A stretch of DNA of 64,000 bases, from positions 1 to 64,000 of the forward strand of contig VZTG01006672.1 of assembly GCA_013397845.1 (NCBI GenBank). Direction: 5' to 3'. Under the pieces are notes generated by a model. The model had not been told where the DNA came from, did no database searches, and saw nothing but the letters and a program-made list of their open reading frames with translations. This document shows, one piece after another, positions 1 to 10,309 of this stretch. Origin of the DNA: Melanocharis versteri (taxonomy: Eukaryota > Chordata > Aves > Passeriformes > Melanocharitidae). The position numbers and the translations under genes are program-made. Every line of letters begins with the position of its first letter. The stretch's first letter is position 1.

Positions 1-905
1 TTCGCTGCCAGCACTGTGTTCCCAGCGAGAAGTATGCTGCTATTCTTGGAAGTGCAACGCGCAGGCTTTACTTTTTAAAGAAGCAAGGGTGTTCTTTGGT
101 GACTCTGATTCCGAACGAGCTTTCACTTCACTTTTGTAATTCGGTACGCCGCGCAAAGCAGCCCGGTTCTCTGCGGCTTTGCCCTGCGCTCTAAGTGACT
201 TGGACAGAACTGATACCCAGCGACAGCATTCAAGCTTTGCCGCTTTTCCGCGTTTACACTGCACACCTCCGCAGGGTGCTGTGCACGGCTTTTCCTCCGG
301 TATCGGTATAGTGATTTTCTTTCTGCTCCACAGAGTCCAAACTGTGTATTCAGCTCTCTCTCATGGAAACGGGTCAGGAGAGAAGTGCCTGCTGCACGAG
401 TCTTTCCAATGTCCAGCACTTTCAGCACAGCACTACAATGTGGGCGATGGGAAAGGGTGATGAGGAACATGTTCTTGTCCTGGCTCAGTTTCCTTTGCCA
501 GATGGCTGTCCGGATCTGTGGTCTTTTCTAGGCTGTGATGTGCATGGTGTTACTTCGCGCCGACAAGGGCCGTGCACGGAGCACCGCGATATGATGGCGC
601 TTTGCAGGCTGTAAAGGAAAGCGGACTACTGCCCCTGCAATGGGGTGCAAATACAAGATTTCCCGCATGTTCCAGGGGCAAGCTGCGGGCAGGCTACTTG
701 TCTCGGCAGAACACAGTTCTCCATGCAGAACACAGCCATAAAGCTTTCCCTTTAGAGTCAGATGACAAGAAAAGCAGAATATGGTGGTAGGTAGCGCTGG
801 AAAGGAAAGCGCACGGCCCAGGCGTATTTCGGCAGCAGCGGTGCGCTGGCGAGCTTCGCTGCCAGCACAGTGCTCTGGGCGAGAAGTAGACGGCTATTCA
901 CTTCG
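1..905 (+). repeat. Unidentified repeat family R, copy R1 (with end of a preceding unit)
   Basis: Bases about 130-905 align along almost their whole length with 10345-11075 (same orientation). Shared blocks include the stretch after 'ggacagaactga', the segment around 'cagagtccaaactgt', the 'aggagagaag' block, 'ggggcaagct' and 'cacggcccaggcgt'. The end block 'cttcgctgccagcac' occurs at 2-16 and again at 854-868, about 852 bases apart, which suggests that the window starts in the tail of an earlier unit and that units can be tandem. No frame stays open in both copies, so I do not call a gene. The family is not one I recognise; it could be an uncatalogued satellite-like or LTR-derived repeat. 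Confidence 0.6.
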
Positions 906-3135
906 GCGAGAATGAAAGCGTGATATATGGCAAGAGGCGAGGAACGAAGGCGCTGACAGCACCGGGCTTGCGTGCGCAGCTTACTGGCTGTAAGAGGCTC
1001 GTGGCTGCTACATGCTCCCCTGCCGAACTGATGTCGGCATTTAGAAGGAGGAAATTCAATGACAGCTGCTTGTGATGTTACTTACTCTGCTTCCAGCCCG
1101 CTGTGGAAACTGGCCCACTGAATTCGCCGCTGAGATGCGGAGAACATGATGGTAGGTGCAGCAGAGAAGGGAAGTACATGAGTGCAGAGGTGAATTTGGT
1201 TTGGCTTATGTGCGACAAGGGAAAAGTGCATCCCAGTGCTGGCTTTTCTTCTGGTCCTTTTTCTGGGATATTGTCAGCCGAACCGCGAGAGTGAACACTG
1301 TTCTTGTACAGCTATCTGAGAAGGAAGATACAGAGCCACTGTGTTGTGTGCAACTTCAATGCTGCTAAGAGAAGGGGGTTCTTTTGCAACATGTTTTGTT
1401 CTGATATTTTTCTCTGTGTGAGCTGTAGGTGCTCGGTGACCCTGAAGGCGTGAAAGCCATTACACTGCGAGTATCAGGATTCTTAGACAGGGAAGAAGGA
1501 ACAAATGTTTTCTCTCCTGGCACACCACTCTTTCTGAGCTGCAGATGGAATCTCATCGCGGTACCGATGGACAGCAAAGAGAATTTGAGAGAATATGATG
1601 CTGCTCTATATATAGTTGAGGGGGAACATGCGGATCACTAGTGTGTTTCGCCTATTTTACAGACTGCAAAGGGACTATGAAGTCCTGAAATGACTTTTTG
1701 CTCCAGAACTTATTCTTTGGGGGTAGCTGTTGGATGTTTTGAAATGTTTTGGTATCTTCGAGAGTTAAAGTGCAAGAGGGTGCACAGATCTTGAGGGAAA
1801 TTTTATCTCCAGAGAATTTATGCAATTCAGTGGGTGCGAATTCTATTGAGCACAGAAAAGGTTCTACAAGGAAGAGGCCGTGCTCGATTTGCCTTTTCTT
1901 TTGCAGCCGATAAACTGCAAAGCCAACAAAGAAAAGATACCTCCTCCTTTGCCGCAGATCACATTCTGTCTCCAAGTGCCTGGATCCGCAGCTGAACTCG
2001 TCCACGAACTTCTCCCACACGAATGGGGCCGGGCCAGAAAAGCGCTTGGCTTTTTCCGGGGCGCTGTCAGCCCTCATCAAAACAACCACACGATGGCGAT
2101 GTCGACTCGCAAAAGAAGCAAACGCACCAAGACAAGGTCGAAACCATCCCACGGGTAGAGCCAATTAGGAAACGTCCCTGCACTCAAATGAACAGTGTCA
2201 AGACATAAATATTTCTGCAATCTTCCCCTTCCAAGTGCAAACCCTTCTTTGCACCACACTCAAAGGGCAACACGAACTCCTATGCCTTAACTAATATCTT
2301 CTCTCTCGCAAAGTCCGGCCACCAACTTGGAAACATTTGGCGAAAACACAGCTCACTGAGAAAGCTGCCAGCTGAGAAAGCTCTTGCTGCCTACATCTTC
2401 AACTGCACCCATCAATTTATCAGCACACACCCTGCTATGAGCACTTTCCTTCTCAGCTCTGGGTACCACGGCACGCCATCAGTCTCCCAGAGTCAGGATC
2501 CAAACAGAACGGCACCAGGGACTCCTCAAACACTAAAGGTCCCAGGACAAAAAGCTCAAGAGCTTGGCGTTTGCATTCCCCCGGACACTTCAAAAGCGCT
2601 AACCCAGAGAACTGCCTATTGGGAAAAGCCTCTAAATTCACTAAGAGCGCCCAATATGTGGATCTAAACTTGCTTTCTTTGCCAAAGAGAGGAACTACAA
2701 GCCCATTGCAAAAGAAATGGCATCTCCTCCTCCAAAATGCAAAACATCCAGGGACTGATCTCATACAAAGGTGCCAGAACACTGTTACTGGGCCTTACCT
2801 CCCCAGGGCCCTCGATCAGCCCATACCAAGACTCAGTGTAGCTGCTTGTCTTGTCCAAAAGACATGTGCTGCCAGAATTTCAGAATGCCACCTCGAGAAC
2901 TGGAAGCTGCATACCAAATTGAATCTTTCAGGAAATCTTTAAAATACAAAACATCCACGGACTGATACACCTCTAGTGTTTAATATGTCCAACAATCGGT
3001 CCTACATGAAGGGGCCAGGACAGAAGGGGCCTAGCAGACATTCTTTCTAGGCTATTTATCCCCATGGAACCTTAATATCTGCTCCAGTAATACTGGCACT
3101 ATATCCTTTGCTTCCCAAGGAAAGGCACTCCTAGT
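906..3135. other. Unassigned, no gene recognised
   Basis: A short stretch near 955-985 ('gcaccgggcttg..tgcgcag') resembles 10090-10130, so scattered fragments of repeat R continue here. The longest open frame is 170 codons on the minus strand (1652-2164); its product contains no domain I recognise and I do not call it. Within 2560-3050 two blocks containing 'caaaacatcca..ggactgat' (near 2740 and 2948) look like a diverged local duplication. Nothing else is supported. Confidence 0.4.
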
Positions 3136-3139
3136 CACT

Positions 3140-3305
3140 AGGTCTTGCCTTGCCTTCCGTACCTTGCCTAGTTTTTCCTAGCCTACCCTTGCTTTGCTTG
3201 CCTTGCCTATGTCTGCCTTGCCTTGCCCTGCCTACAAGGCAAGGCAAGGCAAGGCAAGGCAAGGCAAGGCAAGGCAAGGCAAGGCAAGGCAAGGCAAGGC
3301 AAGGC
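3140..3305. repeat. Inverted pentanucleotide microsatellite (CCTTG)n / (AAGGC)14
   Basis: The right arm, 3236-3305, is 14 perfect tandem copies of AAGGC. The left arm, about 3140-3230, is an imperfect run of the complementary pentamer (CCTTG/TTGCC). The arms meet at 'ccctgcctacaaggc', so the locus could fold into a long GC-rich hairpin. Open frames across it are repeat artefacts. Confidence 0.9.
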
Positions 3306-3845
3306 AGGTGACAGGTACACTGAAGGATTGCTGGTACACGAAAGCGGCCAGGACCGACTGCTCTGTCTGGCCTTGATGTCACATGAGCCATCTCTAATCT
3401 GCACCTAAACACTTGAGCTACCTGCTTTCCTTTGATGCAAAAGAACTGTCATTCTAGTCCTGGAGCCCAAGGGCGAAATGTGAACTGTATGTCCAAAATT
3501 TAACACATACAAGCACTGGTCCCAGACAAAAGCTGTCTTGAAAGATGGATCTGACTGCATGAAACCTCCCTTAGGTTCCTTCTCACATGGTCCTGAAACA
3601 CTGGGGAAACATGAGAGCCTTGGAGATTTTAGGAGGAGCAGACAGGGCTGAACAAGAATGTGAAATGTCACAAAAAAGGGGTCTTGAGCTCCAGGTGGGG
3701 GAGGGGCGAGCAAGTCAGTGGAAGGCAGTGGTGAAAGGGCAGGCCAAGGAAAGGCTACAGACTGGACAGCAAGGAAATGCAAGGTCTGGGGAAGCATGTG
3801 AGGAGTGGGTGCTGCCAGCTGGCTGTGGCAGTGGGGGTAAGGTGG
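3306..3845. other. Unassigned spacer
   Basis: Unique-looking sequence between the pentamer array and the GT minisatellite. A 152-codon minus-strand frame (3405-3863) is compositionally biased (Pro/Ser/His) and shows no recognisable domain. No splice-bounded exon or known repeat is apparent. Confidence 0.3.
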
Positions 3846-4140
3846 CTGCAAATGATGTAGCACGGGGTGTCTGTGTGTGCAGGGGGTTTAGGGGGAGTGT
3901 GTGGGTGTGCTGTGGGTGTGCTGCATATGCACGTGTGTGTGTGCAGGGGTGTGGGGAGTACATGTGTGTGTGTGTGCAGGGCTTTGTGGTGTATGTGTGT
4001 TCATGTGAGGCAATGTGGGGTTTGTATGTGTGTGCAGGCGTGTGTGGGGTACATGTGTGTATGTGCAGGGGGGTGTGTGTGGACAGGGGTATGTGGAGCA
4101 TGTGTATGTGTGTGTGCAGGGGGTGTGTGTGGTGAGGGGT
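3846..4140. repeat. GT-rich minisatellite
   Basis: About 290 bases of irregular units built from 'gtgtgtgtgcagggg' with variable TG runs and spacers such as 'gtgggg', 'tacatg' and 'tggagca'. Strong purine/pyrimidine alternation suggests Z-DNA potential and length instability. It produces cysteine/valine-rich frames on the plus strand and Thr/His-rich frames on the minus strand, neither of which is a gene. Confidence 0.85.
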
Positions 4141-4289
4141 GTGCAGAGTGCAGTGCCAGAGGAAGCCGTCCCGCTCCTGAGCAGGTGTGGGAGAGAAAGA
4201 AGATGAATGTGTCTATGCAAATGGAACTTGTGAATCTGCTTGTAGAGAGGGCTAGGAACTTATGGATAGTGAATGTCAGGAAAATTAAT

Positions 4290-4530
4290 CCACAAACACC
4301 AGAGGTTTATGTCCAAAAAGGAGGCAGCGGAGTCCTGTAACTTTATTCGAATAAAGGGAGAGGTCATGGGGCATTTCCCCTGGGGTCTCTCAGATTTTTA
4401 GAGGATGCAGCCTCCTTTTCATCCTAATTTCTCAGCCACATTTCCCTCTCTCTTTCCCTATTGGCTGAGGTACTTGAGAGGTACAGACTTCCCGAAATGC
4501 CTTAAACATAAGACCCCCTTCTAATGTATA
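4290..4530 (-). mobile_element. ERV-A 3' LTR (minus strand, degraded)
   Basis: Read on the minus strand, a polypurine tract (complement of 4531-4575) is followed by a U3-like segment with a CCAAT box (complement of 4460-4464, 'tattggctga' on plus), then an AATAAA signal at the U3/R region (complement of about 4350-4356) and an R/U5-like GC-richer stretch. It lies directly downstream of the ERV-A env TM frame, as expected for a 3' LTR. The exact ends are not fixed; no target duplication was found. Confidence 0.55.
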
Positions 4531-4575
4531 CCCCCCCATTTTTCTTTTTCCCTCTGTCTCTGTTCTTTTTCTCTA
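4531..4575 (-). other. ERV-A polypurine tract
   Basis: On plus this is a pyrimidine run beginning with seven C; on minus it is an A/G-rich tract ending in seven G directly before the LTR-like sequence. A polypurine tract primes plus-strand DNA synthesis in retroviruses. Position between env and LTR supports the call. Confidence 0.55.
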
Positions 4576-4749
4576 AATCCAAACATTTAGCACAGTCTTG
4601 AGTGAGTAACAGTTTGTGTCAATTAGTGAATTCTTATGGAATTTACGGTTCCCCCTGTTGCTTCTTTCACCTCTCCCTAGCTGACCTCATCTACCATCAG
4701 GCCCAGTTTGTTTGGAAAGACACCTCCTTCTCATTCCTTTCAATCCCTC

Positions 4750-5640
4750 CTCTTCTTATATTCTCAATAATTGTTTTTACAAACCTTAGTTATCGTTGAC
4801 TTAACTTTCTGTTGCTGGGTCCTTTTTGGTTTTGCAATTATTTGCAGTGACATCATTTTCTGTCCTTTTGTAGCCATTTCTGGATCTGTAGGCATGGTTA
4901 CCACCTGCATCCCTTTGACCACATATTGAGTAAGTTGCACTAAGCAAGGGATCATACATGGTAAAAAGATTAGAGTTGCTATAGCACATAAGAGGAAAAA
5001 AAGCATTAGTTTAACGCATAGTCCACCAGGTAACCATGAAAATGCATCCCATTCCCATCCTTTCCACACTTGAACTGGTACAGGATCTAACTTTCTTATT
5101 CCCTTTATTTGTTTCACCACTTTTCCATTGTCATCTATTTTCAAACAGCAGTGCGAGTCGTCTAATTTTCCACAAACTCCCCCTTCTTCTGCTAATAGAT
5201 AATCTAATACCATCCCATGGTGAAATATCACATTCCTCCTCTGAGTAGGTTGCTCACAAGAAGGTCAAGAGCTGTTGCTGTCTGGTTGGTTATTATTTCA
5301 AAGACAGTTTGTAACCTAATTATCTGATTTAAATTATAAATAGGTTCTCTGGCACCTGATATTAATTCATTAGGATTCTAAGTGGCTGGTCCATAGTGTT
5401 GGTATGTTTCACTCAGGTGGCCATTCATCTTTTCCCCACTTTTGGGTGCTCCCTCCAGCCAGGGCTGCCATCAGTTGACCACTCTTCTCTAATTAGATCA
5501 TATACTTTGATTCCTAACTGATTTCCCTGAAGATGTGGTAGCAAAAAGAACAACGTATCCTACATAACATATCCCTGACCAGTCTGGAGGTAACCTGCGA
5601 TAAGCATGTTGGCCACAAATCTAATAATGCCCTTTCAAAG
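4750..5640 (-). pseudogene. env: ERV-A env remnant: SU end and transmembrane subunit
   Basis: Retroviral envelope remnant on the minus strand, an old germline copy. Bases 5231-4764 are open for 155 codons and hold the TM ectodomain with LDYLLAEEGG, a CX7CC cysteine motif (CGKLDDSHCC, codons at 5174-5145), a hydrophobic membrane anchor rich in L, F, I and C, and a cytoplasmic tail. The anchor is followed by the polypurine tract and LTR to the left. Bases 5270-5640 read as the SU end and heptad-rich TM start but are broken by stops and frameshifts. It is related to the env of ERV-B, from which it diverges clearly (Asp/His-rich versus Asn/Ile in the cysteine loop), and to ERV-C. No intact protein is encoded. 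Confidence 0.8.
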
Positions 5641-5644
5641 CCTA

Positions 5645-5815
5645 GGTCCAGTTGGCAAAGGGGCCTTCCCAATTTTCCTCATCAATTGGTGGGTCTCCTG
5701 GTCTGTTTGGACAGGCTTTGGAGGGGATGTTATGGGCTTTCCCCACCCCTCCCAGAGTGCGAGTTGCCCAGTACGTAGATGGTCTTTTGTTGTCGGGGAC
5801 GGGGGGGGGGTTTGG
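5645..5815 (+). pseudogene. pol: ERV-B pol remnant: reverse transcriptase core
   Basis: A short reverse transcriptase fragment of gammaretrovirus-like type. The frame shows SPGLFGQALEG followed by VAQYVDGLLLSG, which matches the known family pattern SP.LF..AL then QYVDD. The catalytic YVDD box is YVDG here (5772-5783), so the second metal-binding Asp is replaced. The fragment is followed by an A-rich and G-run low-complexity insert (5800-5885), then by integrase sequence, so most of RT, RNase H and integrase is deleted. It meets the oppositely oriented ERV-A near 5640, giving a head-to-head junction. Confidence 0.7.
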
Positions 5816-5929
5816 AGTGTCAGAGGGAAGACTGGATCAAAAAAAAAACCAAACAAAAAACAGCAAACCAAAACAAACCTCATTGGGGTACTCAGGCTTT
5901 GTGTGATCACTTTTTAAGGAATTATGGGT

Positions 5930-6245
5930 GTATTAGGATTTTTTGGATTGGCAAAGCAAGAACACTTGAAAATTTGCGACTGAAAGGGATAATTCCTCAA
6001 ACCACACCTTTGGAATTCAAAATCCATAATATCCATCCAGAGGAGTGGGTACTAGTGAAAACATGGAAAAAGCAATCTTTAACTCCCAATGGGAAGGTCC
6101 TTTTCAGGCATTACTGACGACTGAGGCCGCGATCTGAACCAGGGAAAGAGGGTGGATCCACGCCAGCAGAATCAAAGGACCTGTAGAAGAACCTAAGGAG
6201 TGGACAATAACATCTAAACCGGGTGATACCAAGTTGACTCTTAAG
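5930..6245 (+). pseudogene. pol: ERV-B pol remnant: integrase C-terminal domain
   Basis: Contains HNIHPEEWVLVKTWKK, then a frameshifted LLTT-type segment and WIHASRIKGP, matching the arrangement of the SH3-like C-terminal domain of gammaretroviral integrases (a W..V...W block, then LLTT..A, then WIHA). A frameshift lies between about 6085 and 6110, and an in-frame stop follows near 6135. It lies just upstream of env sequence, the normal pol-env order. Non-functional. Confidence 0.65.
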
Positions 6246-6249
6246 CAGG

Positions 6250-7300
6250 GACTAAGTGGTAATGAACTGGGAGGACCCAAATGATTCAAGGAATGTACAA
6301 AGAATCACACCTAATTGGGAAATAAGGCTGAGCTTATATCAGTGGTTTCAAGTACTGTCTGGACAAGATCTGAGATGCCTCCGATACCCCCTTGGGAGGA
6401 ATACTTCCACTTCAGACAGGAAGATCAGGACTGTTTCGGCCAGAGAGTCCTCATGTTTTGGCCTTAGCCTGTGACTTATATGAAGAAGGGGAGGAATTAC
6501 AACCTCCCTCAATACCATACCATATACCCTGTCTGGCTCACCCCAATGCCGGACATGCTAGCTGGGTTAAATGTGAATATTTAAGTTGTGGGAAAAATTG
6601 GTATTGCAATTCACAAAATCAACACTCTCTTTGCATGAAGTGTCAAGTGCCAAATCTATTCCCTATCCAGACAGAACTAAGAACAACTAAGATAATAACT
6701 TTGCTTTGTGGATGGGAGTTACTAGTGCCCGTTAACTGGGAGATACCTGAGGAACAATGGAAAACTACAATTAAGGAGTGTCAAAAACGGTTTGCCTGGA
6801 AATTAGTAAAAAGGAAATAGATGGCAAGACCGGGTTGGCCGCTGTACTCGCCACCAAGAAGATCATATACACCTGCTGTGGGTAGCAACCCCATAGGCAT
6901 GGGAGGTGGGGGTATAAGCCATACCAGACCTCTGTTATTCCTTTTCCTGGCACTCATTTTCCCTTTCCGGAAGCCAACAAAATCATGTTGGAAATGCTAC
7001 TGAAAGCTTTACATGGAAAGAAACCGAGGTTCCTTTTTTACTTCTCACACCCATGTTGACAGTCACTGTTACAACCCATCCAAAATAGGTACCTGTATAC
7101 GAAACGGGAAAAAATACTGGATTGCGGAAAACTTAAGAACAAGTAATTATAGGTTGGGAAGTGAATGCCCAAAAGGGGAAAGATGGGAGTTGGGGATATT
7201 GAACCCCAATTTATATGCTGAATCGTATTATAAGACTCCAAGCAGTTGTAGAGATAGTAACAAACAAAACTACTCAGGCAATGGAATTAACAAGAAGTCA
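6250..7300 (+). pseudogene. env: ERV-B env remnant: surface subunit
   Basis: Position between integrase and TM, together with cysteine-rich broken frames, identifies this as SU. Frames at 6392-6820 and 7013-7336 hold many Cys and Trp residues and N-glycosylation-like sites; the segment near 6821-7003 includes a hydrophobic run that may be a leader. Stops and frame changes break it repeatedly. I cannot assign a receptor type. The 7215-7300 part begins the TM subunit with a heptad-like stretch (NRIIRLQAVVEIV). Confidence 0.55.
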
Positions 7301-8232
7301 ACAAAGTCAAACAAGAGCTGCAGTGTATCAAAATAGGTTGGCTTTAGACTATTTGTTAGCTGAGGAAGGGGCTATGTGTGGAAGATTTAATATATCAGAT
7401 TGTTGTTTGAAAATAGGTAACAACGGGGATGCCGTCCTGGATACAGCCAAGGATATCAGAAAAATAGCCCATGTACCAGTCCAAAAATGGGAACCAACGC
7501 TAAAAACTAGCTGGTGGTATAACATATTGGGAGTAGAATGGTGGAAGAAGCTAGGCTTCTTCCTTTTATGTGCTACAGCTGGATTAATATTTATCCCTTG
7601 CTTGATCCCCTCTTTTATTCGGCTAATCACCAGCGTAGTCTCAAGTATGCAAGCAGTGACAATGCCTATAGACTCAAAATTGGCTACAGCTGGGACGGCA
7701 CTCAAACAAGAGCTGCAGTGTATCAAAATAGGTTGGCTTTAGACTATTTGTTAGCTGAGGAAGGGGCTATGTGTGGAAGATTTAATATATCAGATTGTTG
7801 TTTGAAAATAGGTAACAACGGGGATGCCGTCCTGGATACAGCCAAGGATATCAGAAAAATAGCCCATGTACCAGTCCAAAAATGGGAACCAACGCTAAAA
7901 AATAGCTGGTGGAATAACATATTGGGAGAAGAATGGTGGAAGAAGCTAGGCTTCTTCCTTTTATGTGCTACAGCTGGATTAATATTTATCCCTTGCTTGA
8001 TCCCCTCTTTTATTCGGCTAATCACCAGCGTAGTCTAAAGTATGCAAGCAGTGACAATGCCTATAGACTCAAAATTGGCTACATCTGGGACGGCACAAAA
8101 GATAATGATGTTAAAGAAACAAAATAACATAGAAGACCCCTTAGAAGAAGCAAAATTGATTCATGAAAAAAATGAGCAAATAATGGAAGTTAGAAAACAA
8201 GAATTATTGCTCAAGCCAAATGATCTATAAAA
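7301..8232 (+). pseudogene. env: ERV-B env remnant: transmembrane subunit with internal tandem duplication
   Basis: TM subunit with LDYLLAEEG, the CX7CC motif CGRFNISDCC (codons 7377-7406 and again 7772-7801), a Trp-rich membrane-proximal region and a hydrophobic anchor, then a charged cytoplasmic tail ending near 8230. A 395-base segment (7307-7701) is repeated directly at 7702-8096 with only a few differences. Because 395 is not a multiple of three, the second copy is in another frame, and it also has a stop where the first copy reads Ser (near 8035). The element therefore cannot encode a normal TM. It belongs to the same family as the ERV-A and ERV-C fragments. Confidence 0.85.
7307..8096 (+). 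repeat. 395-bp direct tandem duplication within ERV-B env
   Basis: Unit 1 is 7307-7701 and unit 2 is 7702-8096, starting with the same 'tcaaacaagagctgcagt'. Visible differences are few, e.g. 'aaactagctggtggtat' versus 'aaatagctggtggaat', 'gggagtagaa' versus 'gggagaagaa', and 'gtctcaag' versus 'gtctaaag'. The high identity indicates a recent duplication or an assembly effect. Confidence 0.92.
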
Positions 8233-8248
8233 AAAGAAGAGGGGGAAT
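8227..8248 (+). other. ERV-B polypurine tract
   Basis: An A/G-only run, 'aaaaaaagaagagggggaa', lies immediately before the TG of the putative LTR. It follows the end of the env tail frame, the canonical position of a 3' polypurine tract. Confidence 0.75.
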
Positions 8249-8458
8249 TGTGATAAATACATACTACAGTATTGGCTTTTCACAAATATCAAAATGAATA
8301 TTATTCGTATATTAATTCTTATAAAGATAGCTTTTGTTATAAAGATATAATGATAANCAGGGCACCCAGCGCTGTTAATTTTTGCTTTATCCTTTATCCC
8401 ATATTGTCTTTTATTAAACTCTAAAATTTTAACAGGAGAGTGAACCTCGTTTTTCACA
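8249..8458 (+). mobile_element. ERV-B 3' LTR (short, probably internally deleted)
   Basis: Begins TGTGA directly after the polypurine tract and ends TCACA, giving inverted ends of the retroviral TG..CA type. At 210 bases it is short for an LTR, so an internal deletion or truncation is likely. The sequence is AT-rich and includes an ambiguous base at 8357. I found no target duplication because the 5' side of the element is lost. Confidence 0.55.
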
Positions 8459-9515
8459 TTCCGTTCTTAGGTAATGGGGGTTTGTAGCAACAAGAACTGT
8501 ATGTGGTCGGTATTTGCAGATAATGTTATTCGGACTGCTGGTGAAATAAGTGTAGCAGTTTATATGGCATCCTGCAAAATTGTGACAGGTCTTTCTGTGT
8601 TCCTTAATTCTGTGACGTTAACAAAACCCTGTAAATAGGTTTTGCAAAAGGAAGATTTTTTTCCTACAAGCCGTAGACATGAGCATAGTCACCTGTCTTT
8701 AAGAAAGTAAAGGTTACCTATTTTTCTCCATAAGCATCAAGACGTTTTTATCAGCATTCGTGTGCACGCATTAGGCTTGTTCTTGTCTTCCTTGGAAAAC
8801 TTTTACAATACTCAGATGATCTGTGTAGGCAGTAGATTGCAGTGGTGGACTTCAAGGCTTCCCGCAAAAGGAGATGCAGTTCACGTTTCTGACTTTCCTT
8901 TGTCTGAACCTTGTCCAGGGCTTCAATTTTCAAGCAGTTTGAAGAGCTCCAAATTAAGACATGAACACATGTTTTTTCATCACCTCAGTTACCACTGATG
9001 GTTTAGTCAAGTTATCCTGTGCATTGGATTTGACTAGTATTTAGCATGTGCTAAAAATATGCGCAGTATTGCCGCGATTACCTTCCCAGAAGGGTTTGAG
9101 TGGAGAACAAGGACTTCTGAAGACAAAGATCTGGGATACAAGAAGTAGAATTTTGGAGTTGATTGCAGAGCACTGCGTGCACAAATAGTTACAGAGGATC
9201 CACCTTTTTATGTCCCCTCTATGCTTGTTCTCATTTAAAATACTGAACATTCTGCAGGTTGGTTTTGTTAGGGTTGTGGGGTTTTTTTGGGGAGGAAGGG
9301 GAAGCAGTGGTGGGGGAGGATGTCGGTGTTGGTGTACAGAATAGTGTACAGAATAGTGTACAAAGAACTAATGTCCAAAACCAGCACTATAAAATAATGC
9401 AGGTGTAAAAGAAGGTCACAGAAATGTAGAATAATATGAATCTGAAAATGCTTCAGTATTTACCCAGGTATTTCACTCCTACAAAGTGATTGTCCTTTAC
9501 AGAAATGTAGTGTAA
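8459..9515. other. Unassigned spacer
   Basis: AT-rich sequence between ERV-B and ERV-C. It contains a short direct repeat 'cagaatagtgta' near 9336-9360. No exon, known repeat or RNA gene was recognised. Confidence 0.35.
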
Positions 9516-9988
9516 AGACACCTCCCTCTCATTGCTTTTAATCCCTCCTCTTCTTATATTCTCAATCATTGTCTTTTCAAACCTTAGTTACTATTGACTT
9601 AATTTTCTCTTGCTGCTACCTGCATCCCCTTGATCACTAGATGAATGAGCTACATTCAGCAAGGTGTCATGCATGGTAAAAAGGTTAGAGATACTATAGC
9701 ACATAAGAGGAGAAATAGTACTTGTTTAACCCATCGTCCACCAGGTAACCATGAAAATACATCCCATTCCCATCCTTTCCATGTTTGAACTGGTACATGA
9801 GCTAACTTTCTTATTCCCTTTGTTATTTGTGTCACCACTTTTCCATTGTCATCTATTTGCAAACAGCAGTGTGAGTCATCTAATTTTCCACAAACTCCCC
9901 TTTCTTCTGCTAATAGATAATCTAACGGCATCTGATGTTGAAATATTGCATTCCTCATCTGAGTGGATTGGTCAGCAAGAACGTCAAG
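9516..9988 (-). pseudogene. env: ERV-C env TM fragment
   Basis: Closely similar to ERV-A on the minus strand: 9516-9985 aligns with about 4718-5265, including LDYLLAEE, CGKLDDSHCC (codons 9892-9863) and the membrane anchor. Relative to ERV-A about 95 bases are missing near 9615 (the tail region). The copy is cut at both ends: at about 9516 with no LTR, and at about 9988 where it runs directly into an inverted copy of repeat R. The open frame through the junction (9656-10234) is therefore a chance fusion, not a gene. Confidence 0.75.
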
Positions 9989-10130
9989 AGCTGAGGAAAA
10001 ACTCTGCACAGCACACTGTGGATGCATGCAGCATACAGGACAAAGAGCGGCCAAGCTGAATGCCATTTTGCTGGGCTTCAGTTCTGTCCAGACCACAGAA
10101 GGCGAAAAATGAAGCCGCAGAGCACCGGGC
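9989..10130 (-). repeat. Repeat R, inverted partial copy R2
   Basis: The reverse complement of this segment matches 10362-10495 with high similarity (shared 'gtctggacagaactgaag', 'ggcattcagctt', 'tgcatgcatccacagtgtg'). Together they form an inverted repeat with arms of about 135-140 bases and a spacer of about 230 bases. Copy R1 near 165-300 aligns to the same part. Confidence 0.85.
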
Positions 10131-10309
10131 TTGTATGCGCAGTGTACCAAATTGAAGAAGTCCAGCAAAAGCTCATTCACAATTGGGATCACCTGAGAAA
10201 GTTCTTGCTGCTTCAAAAAGTAACGTGCAGCCATTGGACCCCATCACAAAATGTGACGAACCCCCCTAAACTTTTGGCTTGTGTCTGCTAATGTGAATTT
10301 GGCAGGAAG

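Noticed and set aside
3587..4340. Cys/Val-rich plus and Thr/His-rich minus frames
   Set aside because: They are translations of the GT minisatellite.
9656..10234. 192-codon minus frame as a gene
   Set aside because: It is a chance fusion of an ERV env fragment with an inverted repeat R copy.
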